Assembly (NCBI GenBank): GCA_034509755.1 | Contig: CM067559.1 | Coordinates: 19,946,501 to 20,010,500, forward strand | From: Anisodus tanguticus | Taxonomy: Eukaryota; Streptophyta; Magnoliopsida; Solanales; Solanaceae | Length of the DNA stretch: 64,000 nt | Direction: 5' to 3' | In this document: positions 35,801 through 52,600 of the stretch, piece after piece | Numbering within the stretch: position 1 is the first letter of the stretch | Layout of the letters: the number at the start of each line of letters is the position of its first letter | The notes under the pieces: generated by a model | Databases searched by the model: none | What the model saw: the letters and a program-made list of their open reading frames with translations, nothing else | What the model was told of the DNA's origin: nothing | Translations under genes and position numbers: made by a program

Positions 35801-38800
35801 AGGTTGATTAACACTAACCTAGATATGAATCATGTGAAATTCTTTGGCTGCAGTGAGAGTAAATGAGAGGAAAATGAAGAGGGTATGGACTATTTAATAA
35901 AATCTGAGATCACAATAATCAAGATTCATGAATTAAGGACAACAATTAAACATAAAATGACAGACTATATATAGCAATCAAAATTCAAGAATTGAGGATA
36001 GTAACAAACCAAGATTCAATACATGAGGATATTATAAAATTTAAAAAAATGATATTACATCGATCTAAAATTCAAGCATTGTGGATAGGAACAACCTTAA
36101 CTCATAGCACTCACATAGAGACAAAAAGTCATTATTCATGATCATCTTCATGCTCGTGTCACTACTATTACGGTTCTTAAACGTTATTATTGATGAACTC
36201 ATATTGAAGTGTTCCTCAAACTTTTTTCAGTAGTATAAAAGACGAGTTGAACCCGTGACGTCTGGTTAATGATGAAGGAGGACTTACAACTCCACCGCAA
36301 CACTTGATGTTAACGATCCACGTTGATCTTTCATTAAAACTTAATTCGTCATTTATAATAACTTTTTTAATAATATTATTGTTATTTTACAAAAATGTGC
36401 ACTACATAATCGGCGTACACGTGAAACGCACGTGTCGAGAAACAAGTACATCGATAAGCTCGCAGAAAGATATGAATTCAAAAAGCACTAGAAAAGCCGA
36501 AGGTCTTCGAGAGAAAAATTTATGAGATATAGATTATAACGAGTTACAATATAAATTATTTAAATAAAAAATACAAAAAAATTCTACTGAAATTTTCTTC
36601 TAAATTTTTTGGTCCATGGATAGGAATCAAATACAATGGAAGAAGCTTTTAGACAAACTAAGAGTCTAGTAAACCTAGTTCATATCATTTTGACTTCACA
36701 TCCATCCTCTCCTCTTTCAAATCTATATAGTTAGAAACAAACACTTAATTGCATAAAATGAAACCTACTCAACATAAATATACAATCTAGGATATATTGG
36801 GGTTACATCTCATGAAATTAATAATCTTATGCAAAAAGAAATATATGATATATCATTAAAGAGGAAAATATATGAATTTTCATGGATATATGAACGACAA
36901 TAAAGGTGATATATAACATTAATATTAAATGATATAATCAAAGTAAACCAATTACATTATTATACAATGAAAAGGCACCACTTTTAGGAAGCACATTTAT
37001 ACATCTAATTTATTATATACACCATACATTAAATCATAATAACTCAAGAAAATAATGCAGAAAGAATTACACCAAGAAAGGCTTTTTTGAATTGAGGTTG
37101 ATTAACACTAACCTAGATATGAATCATGTGAAATTCTTTGGTGCGGTAGAGTAAATGACAGAGGAAAATGAAGAGGGTATGGACTATTTAATAAAAACTG
37201 AGATCACAATAATCAAGATTCATGAATTAAGGACAACAATTAAACATAAAATGACAGACTATATATAGCAATCAAAATTCAAGAATTGAGGATAGTAACA
37301 AACCAAGATTCAATACATGAGGATATTATAAAATTTAAAAAATGATATTACATCGATCTAAAATTCAAGCATTGTGGATAGGAACAACCTTAACTCATAG
37401 CACTCACATAGAGACAAAAAGTCATTATTCATGATCATCTTCATGCTCGTGTCACTACTATTACGGTTCTTAAACGTTATTATTGATGAACTCATATTGA
37501 AGTGTTCCTCAAACTTTTTTCAGTAGTATAAAAGACGAGTTGAACCCGTGACGTCTGGTTAATGATGAAGGAGGACTTACAACTCCACCGCAACACTTGA
37601 TGTTAACGATCCACGTTGATCTTTCATTAAAACTTAATTCGTCATTTATAATAACTTTTTAAATAATATTTCTGTTATTTTACAGAAATGTGCACTACAT
37701 AATCGGCGTACACGTGAAACGCACGTGTCGAGAAACAAGTACATCGATAAGCTTCTCGCGAGAAAGATATGAATTCAAAAAGCACTAGAAAAGCCGAAGG
37801 TCTTCGAGAGAAAAATTTATGAGATATAGATTATAACGATTACAATATAAATTATTTAAATATAAAAATACAAAAAATTCTACTGAAATTTTCTTCTAAA
37901 TTTTTTGGTCCATGGATAGGAATCAAATACAATGGAAGAAGCTTTTAGACAAACTAAGAGTCTAGTAAACCTAGTTCATATCATTTTGACTTCACATCCA
38001 TCCTCTCCTCTTTCAAATCTATATAGTTAGAAACAAACACTTAATTGCATAAAATGAAACCTACTCAACATAAATATACAATCTAGGATATATTGGGGTT
38101 ACATCTCATGAAATTAATAATCTTATGCAAAAAGAAATATATGATATATCATTAAAGAGGAAAATATATGAATTTTCATGGATATATGAACGACAATAAA
38201 GGTGATATATAACATTAATATTAAATGATATAATCAAAGTAAACCAATTACATTATTATACAATGAAAAGGCACCACTTTTAGGAAGCACATTTATACAT
38301 CTAATTTATTATATACACCATACATTAAATCATAATAACTCAAGAAAATAATGCAGAAAGAATTACACCAAGAAAGGCTTTTTTGAATTGAGGTTGATTA
38401 ACACTAACCTAGATATGAATCATGTGAAATTCTTTGGTGCAGTGAGAGTAAATGATGAGAGGAAAATGAAGAGGGTATGGACTATTTAATAAAAACTGAG
38501 ATCACAATAATCAAGATTCATGAATTAAGGACAACAATTAAACATAAAATGACAGACTATATATAGCAATCAAAATTCAAGAATTGAGGATAGTAACAAA
38601 CCAAGATTCAATACATGAGGATATTATAAAATTAAAAAAATGATATTACATCGATCTAAAATTCAAGCATTGTGGATAGGAACAACCTTAACTCATAGCA
38701 CTCACATAGAGACAAAAAGTCATTATTCATGATCATCTTCATGCTCGTGTCACTACTATTACGGTTCTTAAACGTTATTATTGATGAACTCATATTGAAG

Positions 38801-41800
38801 TGTTCCTCAAACTTTTTTCAGTAGTATAAAAGACGAGTTGAACCCGTGACGTATGGTTAATGATGAAGGAGGACTTACAACTCCACCGCAACACTTGATG
38901 TTAACGATCCACGTTGATCTTTCATTAAAACTTAATTCGTCATTTATAATAACTTTTTTAATAATATTATTGTTATTTTACAAAAATGTGCACTACATAA
39001 TCGGCGTACACGTGAAACGCACGTGTCGAGAAACAAGTACATCGATAAGCTTTCCAGAAAGATATGAATTCAAAAAGCACTAGAAAAGCCGAAGGTCTTC
39101 AGAGAAAAATTTATGAGATATAGATTATAACAGTTACAATATAAATTATTTAAATAAAAAATACAAAAAAATTCTACTGAAATTTTCTTCTAAATTTTTT
39201 GGTCCATGGATAGGAATCAAATACAATGGAAGAAGCTTTTAGACAAACTAAGAGTCTAGTAAACCTAGTTCATATCATTTTGACTTCACATCCATCCTCT
39301 CCTCTTTCAAATCTATATAGTTAGAAACAAACACTTAATTGCATAAAATGAAACCTACTCAACATAAATATACAATCTAGGATATATTGGGGTTACATCT
39401 CATGAAATTAATAATCTTATGCAAAAAGAAATATATGATATATCATTAAAGAGGAAAATATATGAATTTTCATGGATATATGAACGACAATAAAGGTGAT
39501 ATATAACATTAATATTAAATGATATAATCAAAGTAAACCAATTACATTATTATACAATGAAAAGGCACCACTTTTAGGAAGCACATTTATACATCTAATT
39601 TATTATATACACCATACATTAAATCATAATAACTCAAGAAAATAAGCAGAAAGAATTACACCAAGAAAGACTTTTTGGAATTGAGGTTGATTAACACTAA
39701 CCTAGATATGAATCATGTGAAATTCTTTGGTTGCTGCAGTGAGAGTAAATGACGAGAGGAAAATGAAGAGGGTATGGACTATTTAATAAAAACTGAGATC
39801 ACAATAATCAAGATTCATGAATTAAGGACAACAATTAAACATAAAATGACAGACTATATATAGCAATCAAAATTCAAGAATTGAGGATAGTAACAAACCA
39901 AGATTCAATACATGAGGATATTATAAAATTTAAAAAATGATATTACATCGATCTAAAATTCAAGCATTGTGGATAGGAACAACCTTAACTCATAGCACTC
40001 ACATAGAGACAAAAAGTCATTATTCATGATCATCTTCATGCTCGTGTCACTACTATTACGGTTCTTAAACGTTATTATTGATGAACTCATATTGAAGTGT
40101 TCCTCAAACTTTTTTCAGTAGTATAAAAGACGAGTTGAACCCGTGACGTCTGGTTAATGATGAAGGAGGACTTACAACTCCACCGCAACACTTGATGTTA
40201 ACGATCCACGTTGATCTTTCATTAAAACTTAATTCGTCATTTATAATAACTTTTTTAATAATATTATTGTTATTTTACAAAAATGTGCACTACATAATCG
40301 GCGTACACGTGAAACGCACGTGTCGAGAAACAAGTACATCGATAAGCTTCTGCAGAAAGATATGAATTCAAAAAGCACTAGAAAAGCCGAAGGTCTTCAG
40401 AGAAAAATTTATGAGATATAGATTATAACGAGTTACAATATAAATTATTTAAATAAAAAATACAAAAAAATTCTACTGAAATTTTCTTCTAAATTTTTTG
40501 GTCCATGGATAGGAATCAAATACAATGGAAGAAGCTTTTAGACAAACTAAGAGTCTAGTAAACCTAGTTCATATCATTTTGACTTCACATCCATCCTCTC
40601 CTCTTTCAAATCTATATAGTTAGAAACAAACACTTAATTGCATAAAATGAAACCTACTCAACATAAATATACAATCTAGGATATATTGGGGTTACATCTC
40701 ATGAAATTAATAATCTTATGCAAAAAGAAATATATGATATATCATTAAAGAGGAAAATATATGAATTTTCATGGATATATGAACGACAATAAAGGTGATA
40801 TATAATTTTAATATTAAATGATATAATCAAAGTAAACCAATTACATTATTATACAATGAAAAGGCACCAATTTTAGGAAGCACATTTATACATCTAATTT
40901 ATTATATACACCATACATTAAATCATAATAACTCAAGAAAATAATGCAGAAAGAATTACACCAAGAAAGGCTTTTTTGAATTGAGGTTGATTAACACTAA
41001 CCTAGATATGAATCATGTGAAATTCTTTGGTGCGGTGAGAGTAAATGACAGAGGAAAATGAAGAGGGTATGGACTATTTAATAAAAGCGAGATCACAATA
41101 ATCATGATTCGTGAATTAAGGACAGTAACAAACATAAAATGACAGACTATATATAGCAATCAAAATTCAAGAATTGAGGATAGTAACAAACCAAGATTCA
41201 ATACATGAGGATATTATAAAATTTAAAAAATGATATTACATCGATCTAAAATTCAAGCATTGTGGATAGGAACAACCTTAACTCATAGCACTCACATAGA
41301 GACAAAAAGTCATTATTCATGATCATCTTCATGCTCGTGTCACTACTATTACGGTTCTTAAACGTTATTATTGATGAACTCATATTGAAGTGTTCCTCAA
41401 ACTTTTTTCAGTAGTATAAAAGACGAGTTGAACCCGTGACGTCTGGTTAATGATGAAGGAGGACTTACAACTCCACCGCAACACTTGATGTTAACGATCC
41501 ACGTTGATCTTTCATTAAAACTTAATTCGTCATTTATAATAACTTTTTTAATAATATTATTGTTATTTTACAAAAATGTGCACTACATAATCGGCGTACA
41601 CGTGAAACGCACGTGTCGAGAAAGAAACAAGTACATCGATAAGCTTCTGCAGAAAGATATGAATTCAAAAAGCACTAGAAAAGCCGAAGGTCTTCAGAGA
41701 AAAATTTATGAGATATAGATTATAACAGTTACAATATAAATTATTTAAATAAAAAATACAAAAAAATTCTACTGAAATTTTCTTCTAAATTTTTTGGTCC

Positions 41801-44800
41801 ATGGATAGGAATCAAATACAATGGAAGAAGCTTTTAGACAAACTAAGAGTCTAGTAAACCTAGTTCATATCATTTTGACTTCACATCCATCCTCTCCTCT
41901 TTCAAATCTATATAGTTAGAAACAAACACTTAATTGCATAAAATGAAACCTACTCAACATAAATATACAATCTAGGATATATTGGGGTTACATCTCATGA
42001 AATTAATAATCTTATGCAAAAAGAAATATATGATATATCATTAAAGAGGAAAATATATGAATTTTCATGGATATATGAACGACAATAAAGGTGATATATA
42101 ACATTAATATTAAATGATATAATCAAAGTAAACCAATTACATTATTATACAATGAAAAGGCACCACTTTTAGGAAGCACATTTATACATCTAATTTATTA
42201 TATACACCATACATTAAATCATAATAACTCAAGAAAATAATGCAGAAAGAATTACACCAAGAAAGGCTTTTTTGAATTGAGGTTGATTAACACTAACCTA
42301 GATATGAATCATGTGAAATTCTTTGGCTGCAGTGAGAGTAAATGACAGAGGAAAATGAAGAGGGTATGGACTATTTAATAAAAACTGAGATCACAATAAT
42401 CAAGATTCATGAATTAAGGACAACAATTAAACATAAAATGACAGACTATATATAGCAATCAAAATTCAAGAATTGAGGATAGTAACAAACCAAGATTCAA
42501 TACATGAGGATATTATAAAATTTAAAAAATGATATTACATCGATCTAAAATTCAAGCATTGTGGATAGGAACAACCTTAACTCATAGCACTCACATAGAG
42601 ACAAAAAGTCATTATTCATGATCATCTTCATGCTCGTGTCACTACTATTACGGTTCTTAAACGTTATTATTGATGAACTCATATTGAAGTGTTCCTCAAA
42701 CTTTTTTCAGTAGTATAAAAGACGAGTTGAACCCGTGACGTCTGGTTAATGATGAAGGAGGACTTACAACTCCACCGCAACACTTGATGTTAACGATCCA
42801 CGTTGATCTTTCATTAAAACTTAATTCATCATTTATAATAACTTTTTTAATAATATTACTATTATTTTTTAAAAAATGTGCACTACATAATCGGTGTACA
42901 CGTGAAACGCACGTGTAGAGAAACAAGTACATCGATAAGCTTCGAGAAAGATATGAATTCAAAAAGCACTAGAAAAGCCGAAGGTCTTCGAGAGAAAAAT
43001 TTATGAGATATAGATTATAAAGTTACAATATAAATTATTTAAATAAAAAATACAAAAAAATTCTACTGAAATTTTCTTCTAAATTTTTTGGTCCATGGAT
43101 AGGAATCAAATACAATGGAAGAAGCTTTTAGACAAACTAAGAGTCTAGTAAACCTAGTTCATATCATTTTGACTTCACATCCATCCTCTCCTCTTTCAAA
43201 TCTATATAGTTATAAACAAACACTTAATTGCATAAAATGAAACCTACTCAACATAAATATACAATCTAGGATATATTGGGGTTACATCTCATGAAATTAA
43301 TAATCTTATGACAAAAGAAATATATGATATATCATTAAAGAGGAAAATATATGAATTTTCATGGATATATGAACGACAATAAAGGTGATATATAACATTA
43401 ATATTAAATGATATAATCAAAGTAAACCAATTACATTATTATACAATGAAAAGGCACCAATTTTAGGAAGCACATTTATACATCTAATTTATTATATACA
43501 CCATACATTAAATCATAATAACTCAAGTAAATAATGCAGAAAGAATTACACCAAGAAAGGCTTTTTGGAATTGAGGTTGATTAACACTAACCTAGATATG
43601 AATCATGTGAAATTCTTTGGCTGCAGTGAGAGTAAATGACAGAGGAAAATGAAGAGGGTATGGACTATTAAATAAAAACTGAGATCACAATAATCAAGAT
43701 TCATGAATTAAGGACAACAATTAAACATAAAATGACAGACTATATATAGCAATCAAAATTCAAGAATTGAGGATAGTAACAAACCAAGATTCAATACATG
43801 AGGATATTATAAAATTAAAAAATGATATTACATCGATCTAAAATTCAAGCATTGTGGATAGGAACAACCTTAACTCATAGCACTCACATAGAGACAAAAA
43901 GTCATTATTCATGATCATCTTCATGCTCGTGTCACTACTATTACGGTTCTTAAACGTTATTATTGATGAACTCATATTGAAGTGTTCCTCAAACTTTTTT
44001 CAGTAGTATAAAAGACGAGTTGAACCCGTGACGTCGGTTAATGATGAAGGAGGACTTACACTCCACCGCAACACTTGTTGTTAACGATCCACGTTGATCA
44101 TTCATTAAAACTTCATTCATCATTTATAATTACTTTTTTAATAATATTATTGTTATTTTAAAAAATGTGCACTACATAATCAGCGTACACCTCAAACGCA
44201 CGTGTCGAGAAACGAGTACATCGATAAGCTTCTGCAGAAAGATATGAATTCAAAAAGCACTAGAAAAGACGAAGGTCTTCTGAGAAAAATTTATGAGATA
44301 TAGATTATAACGAGTTACAATATAAATTATTTAAATAAAAAATACAAAAAAATTCTACTGAAATTTTCTTCTAAATTTTTTGGTCCATGGATAGGAATCA
44401 AATACAATGGAAGAAGCTTTTAGACAAACTAAGAGTCTAGTAAACCTAGTTCATATCATTTTGACTTCACATCCATCCTCTCCTCTTTCAAATCTATATA
44501 GTTAGAAACAAACACTTAATTGCATAAAATGAAACCTACTCAACATAAATATACAATCTAGGATATATTGGGGTTACATCTCATGAAATTAATAATCTTA
44601 TGCAAAAAGAAATATATGATATATCATTAAAGAGGAAAATATATGAATTTTCATGGATATATGAACGACAATAAAGGTGATATATAACATTAATATTAAA
44701 TGATATAATCAAAGTAAACCAATTACATTATTATACAATGAAAAGGCACCACTTTTAGGAAGCACATTTATACATCTAATTTATTATATACACCATACAT

Positions 44801-47800
44801 TAAATCATAATAACTCAAGAAAATAATGCAGAAAGAATTACACCAAGAAAGGCTTTTTTGAATTGAGGTTGATTAACACTAACCTAGATATGAATCATGT
44901 GAAATTCTTTGGCTGCAGTGAGAGTAAATGACAGAGGAAAATGAAGAGGGTATGGACTATTTAATAAAAACTGAGATCACAATAATCAAGATTCATGAAT
45001 TAAGGACAACAATTAAACATAAAATGACAGACTATATATAGCAATCAAAATTCAAGAATTGAGGATAGTAACAAACCAAGATTCAATACATGAGGATATT
45101 ATAAAATTTAAAAAATGATATTACATCGATCTAAAATTCAAGCATTGTGGATAGGAACAACCTTAACTCATAGCACTCACATAGAGACAAAAAGTCATTA
45201 TTCATGATCATCTTCATGCTCGTGTCACTACTATTACGGTTCTTAAACGTTATTATTGATGAACTCATATTGAAGTGTTCCTCAAACTTTTTTCAGTAGT
45301 ATAAAAGACGAGTTGAACCCGTGACGTCTGGTTAATGATGAAGGAGGACTTACCACTCCACCGCAACACTTGTTGTTAACGATCCACGTTGCTCATTCAT
45401 TAAAACTTCATTCATCATCTATAATAACTTTTTTAATAATATTATTGTTATTTTAAAAAATGTGCACTACATAATCGGCGTACACGTGAAACGCACGTGT
45501 CGAGAAACAAGTACATCGATAAGCACGCAGAAAGATATGAATTCAAAAAGCACTAGAAAAGCCGAAGGTCTTCGAGAGAAAAATTTATGAGATATAGATT
45601 ATAACAATTACAATATAAATTATTTAAATAAAAAATACAAAAAAATTCTACTGAAATTTTCTTCTAAATTTTTTGGTCCATGGATAGGAATCAAATACAA
45701 TGGAAGAAGCTTTTAGACAAACTAAGAGTCTAGTAAACCTAGTTCATATCATTTTGACTTCACATCCATCCTCTCCTCTTTCAAATCTATACAGTTAGAA
45801 ACAAACACTTAATTGCATAAAATGAAACCTACTCAACATAAATATACAATCTAGGATATATTGGGGTTACATCTCATGAAATTAATAATCTTATGCAAAA
45901 AGAAATATATGATATATCATTAAAGAGGAAAATATATGAATTTCCATGGATATATGAACGACAATAAAGGTGATATATAATTTTAATATTTAATGATATA
46001 ATCAAAGTAAACCAATTACATTATTATACAACGAAAAGGCACCAATTTTAGGAACCACATTTATACATCTAATTTATTATATACACCATACATTAAATCA
46101 TAATAACTCAAGAAAATAATGCAGAAAGAATTACACCAAGAAAGGCTTTTTTGAATTGAGGTTGATTAACACTAACCTAGATATGAATCATGTGAAATTC
46201 TTTGGCTAGTGAGTGAGAGTAAATGAGAGGAAAATGAAGAGGGTATGGACTATTTAATAAAAACTGAGATCACAATAATCAAGATTCATGAATTAAGGAC
46301 AACAATTAAACATAAAATGACAGACTATATATAGCAATCAAAATTCAAGAATTGAGGATAGTAACAAACCAAGATTCAATACATGAGGATATTATAAAAT
46401 TTAAAAAATGATATTACATCGATCTAAAATTCAAGCATTGTGGATAGGAACAACCTTAACTCATAGCACTCACATAGAGACAAAAAGTCATTATTCATGA
46501 TCATCTTCATGCTCGTGTCACTACTATTACGGTTCTTAAACGTTATTATTGATGAACTCATATTGAAGTGTTCCTCAAACTTTTTTCAGTAGTATAAAAG
46601 ACGAGTTGAACCCGTGACGTCTGGTTAATGATGAAGGAGGACTTACCACTCCACCGCAACACTTGTTGTTAACGATCCACGTTGCTCATTCATTAAAACT
46701 TCATTCATCATCTATAATTACTTTTTTAATAATATTATTGTTATTTTAAAAAAATGTGCACTACATAATCGGCGTACACGTGAAACGCACGTGTCGAGAA
46801 ACAAGTACATCGATAAGCTTCTGCAGAAAGATATGAATTCAAAAAGCACTAGAAAAGCCGAAGGTCTTCAGAGAAAAATTTATGAGATATAGATTATAAC
46901 AGATTACAATATAAATTATTTAAATAAAAAATACAAAAAAATTCTACTGAAATTTTCTTCTAAATTTTTTGGTCCATGGATAGGAATCAAATACAATGGA
47001 AGAAGCTTTTAGACAAACTAAGAGTCTAGTAAACCTAGTTCATATCATTTTGACTTCACATCCATCCTCTCCTCTTTCAAATCTATACAGTTAGAAACAA
47101 ACACTTAATTGCATAAAATGAAACCTACTCAACATAAATATACAATCTAGGATATATTGGGGTTACATCTCATGAAATTAATAATCTTATGCAAAAAGAA
47201 ATATATGATATATCATTAAAGAGGAAAATATATGAATTTCCATGGATATATGAACGACAATAAAGGTGATATATAATTTTAATATTAAATGATATAATCA
47301 AAGTAAACCAATTACATTATTATACAACGAAAAGGCACCAATTTTAGGAACCACATTTATACATCTAATTTATTATATACACCATACATTAAATCATAAT
47401 AACTCAAGAAAATAATGCAGAAAGAATTACACCAAGAAAGGCTTTTTTGAATTGAGGTTGATTAACACTAACCTAGATATGAATCATGTGAAATTCTTTG
47501 GCTGCAGTGAGAGTAAATGACAGAGGAAAATGAAGAGGGTATGGACTATTTAATAAAATCTGAGATCACAATAATCAAGATTCATGAATTAAGGACAACA
47601 ATTAAACATAAAATGACAGACTATATATAGCAATCAAAATTCAAGAATTGAGGATAGTAACAAACCAAGATTCAATACATGAGGATATTATAATATTTAA
47701 AAAATGATATTACATCGATCTAAAATTCAAGCATTGTGGAAAGGAACAACCTTAACTCATTGCACTCACATAGAGACAAAAAGTCATTATTCATGATCAT

Positions 47801-49684
47801 CTTCATGCTCGTGTCACTACTATTACGGTTCTTAAACGTTATTATTGATGAACTCATATTGAAGTGTTCCTCAAACTTTTTTCAGTAGTATAAAAGACGA
47901 GTTGAACCCGTGACGTCTGGTTAATGATGAAGGAGGACTTACAACTCCACCGCAAAACTTGATGTTAACGATCCACGTTGCTCATTCATTAAAACTTCAT
48001 TCATCATCTATAATTACTTTTTTTAATAATATTACAGTTATTTTAAAAAAATGTGCACTACATAATCGGCGTACACGTGAAACGCACGTGTCGAGAAACA
48101 AGTACATCGATAAGCTTCTGCAGAAAGATATGAATTCAAAAAGCACTAGAAAAGCCGAAGGTCTTCAGAGAAAAATTTATGAGATATAGATTATAATAAG
48201 TTACAATATAAATTATTTAAATAAAAAATACAAAAAAATTCTACTGAAATTTTCTTCTAAATTTTTTGGTCCATGGATAGGAATCAAATACAATGGAAGA
48301 AGCTTTTAGACAAACTAAGAGTCTAGTAAACCTAGTTCATATCATTTTGACTTCACATCCATCCTCTCCTCTTTCAAATCTATACAGTTAGAAACAAACA
48401 CTTAATTGCATAAAATGAAACCTACTCAACATAAATATACAATCTAGGATATATTGGGGTTACATCTCATGAAATTAATAATCTTATGCAAAAAGAAATA
48501 TATGATATATCATTAAAGAGGAAAATATATGAATTTCCATGGATATATGAACGACAATAAAGGTGATATATAATTTTAATATTTAATGATATAATCAAAG
48601 TAAACCAATTACATTATTATACAACGAAAAGGCACCAATTTTAGGAACCACATTTATACATCTAATTTATTATATACACCATACATTAAATCATAATAAC
48701 TCAAGAAAATAATGCAGAAAGAATTACACCAAGAAAGGCTTTTTTGAATTGAGGTTGATTAACACTAACCTAGATATGAATCATGTGAAATTCTTTGGCT
48801 GCAGTGAGAGTAAATGACAGAGGAAAATGAAGAGGGTATGGACTATTTAATAAAAACTGAGATCACAATAATCAAGATTCATGAATTAAGGACAACAATT
48901 AAACATAAAATGACAGACTATATATAGCAATCAAAATTCAAGAATTGAGGATAGTAACAAACCAAGATTCAATACATGAGGATATTATAAAATTTAAAAA
49001 ATGATATTACATCGATCTAAAATTCAAGCATTGTGGATAGGAACAACCTTAACTCATAGCACTCACATAGAGACAAAAAGTCATTATTCATGATCATCTT
49101 CATGCTCGTGTCACTACTATTACGGTTCTTAAACGTTATTATTGATGAACTCATATTGAAGTGTTCCTCAAACTTTTTTCAGTAGTATAAAAGACGAGTT
49201 GAACCCGTGACGTCTGGTTAATGATGAAGGAGGACTTACCACTCCACCGCAACACTTGTTGTTAACGATCCACGTTGCTCATTCATTAAAACTTCATTCA
49301 TCATCTATAATTACTTTTTTTAATAATATTACAGTTATTTTAAAAAAATGTGCACTACATAATCGGCGTACACGTGAAACGCACGTGTCGAGAAACAAGT
49401 ACATCGATAAGCTTCTGCAGAAAGATATGAATTCAAAAAGCACTAGAAAAGCCGAAGGTCTTCAGAGAAAAATTTATGAGATATAGATTATAACAGTTAC
49501 AATATAAATTATTTAAATAAAAAATACAAAAAAATTCTACTGAAATTTTCTTCTAAATTTTTTGGTCCATGGATAGGAATCAAATACAATGGAAGAAGCT
49601 TTTAGACAAACTAAGAGTCTAGTAAACCTAGTTCATATCATTTTGACTTCACATCCATCCTCTCCTCTTTCAAATCTATACAGT
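32846..49684 (+). repeat. Units 10-22, homogenised core, short class
   Basis: Thirteen units of 1292-1299 bp, all lacking ACATAACATAGGA and joining GCAAAAAGAAATAT (ACAAAAGAAATAT in units 10 and 18) directly. They are near-identical to each other over long stretches, with most differences being small indels at CAG/CTG sites. Nearly all read TATAACATTAATATTAAATG where outer units read TATAATTTTAATATTTAATG. Confidence 0.9.
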
Positions 49685-52600
49685 TAGAAACAAACACTTA
49701 ATTGCATAAAATGAAACCTACTCAACATAAATATACAATCTAGGATATATTGGGGTTACATCTCATGAAATTAATAATCTTATGCAAAAAAACATAACAT
49801 AGGAAAGAAATATATGATATATCATTAAAGAGGAAAATATATGAATTGCCATGGATATATGAACGACAATAAAGGTGATATATAATTTTAATATTTAATG
49901 ATATAATCAAAGTAAACCAATTACATTATTATACAAAGAAAAGGCACCAATTTTAGGAACCACATTTATACATCTAATTTATTATATACACCATACATTA
50001 AATCATAATAACTCAAGAAAATAATGCAGAAAGAATTACACCAAGAAAGGCTTTTTTGAATTGAGGTTGATTAACACTAACCTAGATATGAATCATGTGA
50101 AATTCTTTCGGTGCAGTGAGAGTAAATGACAGAGGAAAATGAAGAGGGTATGGACTATTTAATAAAAACTGAGATCACAATAATCAAGATTCGTGAATTA
50201 AGGACAACAATTAAACATAAAATGACAGACTATATATAGCAATCAAAATTCAAGAATTGAGGATAGTAACAAACCAAGATTCAATACATGAGGATATTAT
50301 AAAATTTAAAAAATGATATTACATCGATCTAAAATTCAAGCATTGTGGATAGGAACAACCTTAACTCATAGCACTCACATAGAGACAAAAAGTCATTATT
50401 CATGATCATCTTCATGCTCGTGTCACTACTATTACGGTTCTTAAACGTTATTATTGATGAACTCATATTGAAGTGTTCCTCAAACTTTTTTCAGTAGTAT
50501 AAAAGACGAGTTGAACCCGTGACGTCTGGTTAATGATGAAGGAGGACTTACCACTCCACCGCAACACTTGTTGTTAACGATCCACGTTGATCATTCATTA
50601 AAACTTCATTCATCATCTATAATTACTTTTTTAATAATATTATTGTTATTTTACAAAAATGTGCACTACATAATCGGCGTACACGTGAAACGCACGTGTC
50701 GAGAAACAAGTACATCGATAAGCTTCTGCAGAAAGATATGAATTCAAAAAGCACTAGAAAAGCCGAAGGTCTTCAGAGAAAAATTTATGAGATATAGATT
50801 ATAACAGTTACAATATAAATTATTTAAATAAAAAATAAAAAAATTCTACTGAAATTTTCTTCTAAATTTTTTGGTCCATGGATAGGAATCAAATACAATG
50901 GAAGAAGCTTTTAGACAAACTAAGAGTCTAGTAAACCTAGTTCATATCATTTTGACTTCACATCCATCCTCTCCTCTTTCAAATCTATACAGTTAGAAAC
51001 AAACACTTAATTGCATAAAATGAAACCTACTCAACATAAATATACAATCTAGGATATATTGGGGTTACATCTCATGAAATTAATAATCTTATGCAAAAAG
51101 AAATATATGATATATCATTAAAGAGGAAAATATATGAATTTTCATGGATATATGAACGACAATAAAGGTGATATATAACATTAATATTAAATGATATAAT
51201 CAAAGTAAACCAATTACATTATTATACAAAGAAAAGGCACCAATTTTAGGAACCACATTTATACATCTAATTTATTATATACACCATACATTAAATCATA
51301 ATAACTCAAGAAAATAATGCAGAAAGAATTACACCAAGAAAGGCTTTTTTGAATTGAGGTTGATTAACACTAACCTAGATATGAATCATGTGAAATTCTT
51401 TGGCTGCGAGTGAGAGTAAATGAGAGGAAAATGAAGAGGGTATGGACTATTTAATAAAAGCTGAGATCACAATAATCAAGATTCATGAATTAAGGACAAC
51501 AATTAAACATAAAATGACAGACTATATATAGCAATCAAAATTCAAGAATTGAGGATAGTAACAAACCAAGATTCAATACATGAGGATATTATAAAATTTA
51601 AAAAATGATATTACATCGATCTAAAATTCAAGCATTGTGGATAGGAACAACCTTAACTCGTAGCACTCACATAGAGACAAAAAGTCATTATTCATGATCA
51701 TCTTCATGCTCGTGTCACTACTATTACGGTTCTTAAACGTTATTATTGATGAACTCATATTGAAGTGTTCCTCAAACTTTTTTCAGTAGTATAAAAGACG
51801 AGTTGAACCCGTGACGTCTGGTTAATGATGAAGGAGGACTTACCACTCCACCGCAACACTTGTTGTTAACGATCCACGTTGCTCATTCATTAAAACTTCA
51901 TTCATCATCTATAATTACTTTTTTAATAATATTATTGTTATTTTAAAAAAATGTGCACTACATAATCGGCGTACACGTGAAACGCACGTGTCGAGAAACA
52001 AGTACATCGATAAGCTTCTGCAGAAAGATATGAATTCAAAAAGCACTAGAAAAGCCGAAGGTCTTCAGAGAAAAATTTATGAGATATAGATTATAACAGT
52101 TACAATATAAATTATTTAAATAAAAAATACAAAAAAATTCTACTGAAATTTTCTTCCAACTTTTTTGTTCCATGGATAGGAATCAAATACAATGGAAGAA
52201 GCTTTTAGACAAACTAAGAGTCTAGTAAACCTAGTTCATATCATTTTGACTTCACATCCATCCTCTCCTCTTTCAAATCTATACAGTTAGAAACAAACAC
52301 TTAATTGCATAAAATGAAACCTACTCAACATAAATATACAATCTAGGATATATTGGGGTTACATCTCATGAAATTAATAATCTTATGCAAAAAAACATAA
52401 CATAGGAAAGAAATATATGATATATCATTAAAGAGGAAAATATATGAATTTCCATGGATATATGAACGACAATAAAGGTGATATATAATTTTAATATTTA
52501 ATGATATAATCAAAGTAAACCAATTACATTATTATACAATGAAAAGGCACCAATTTTAGGAACCACATTTATACATCTAATTTATTATATACACCATACA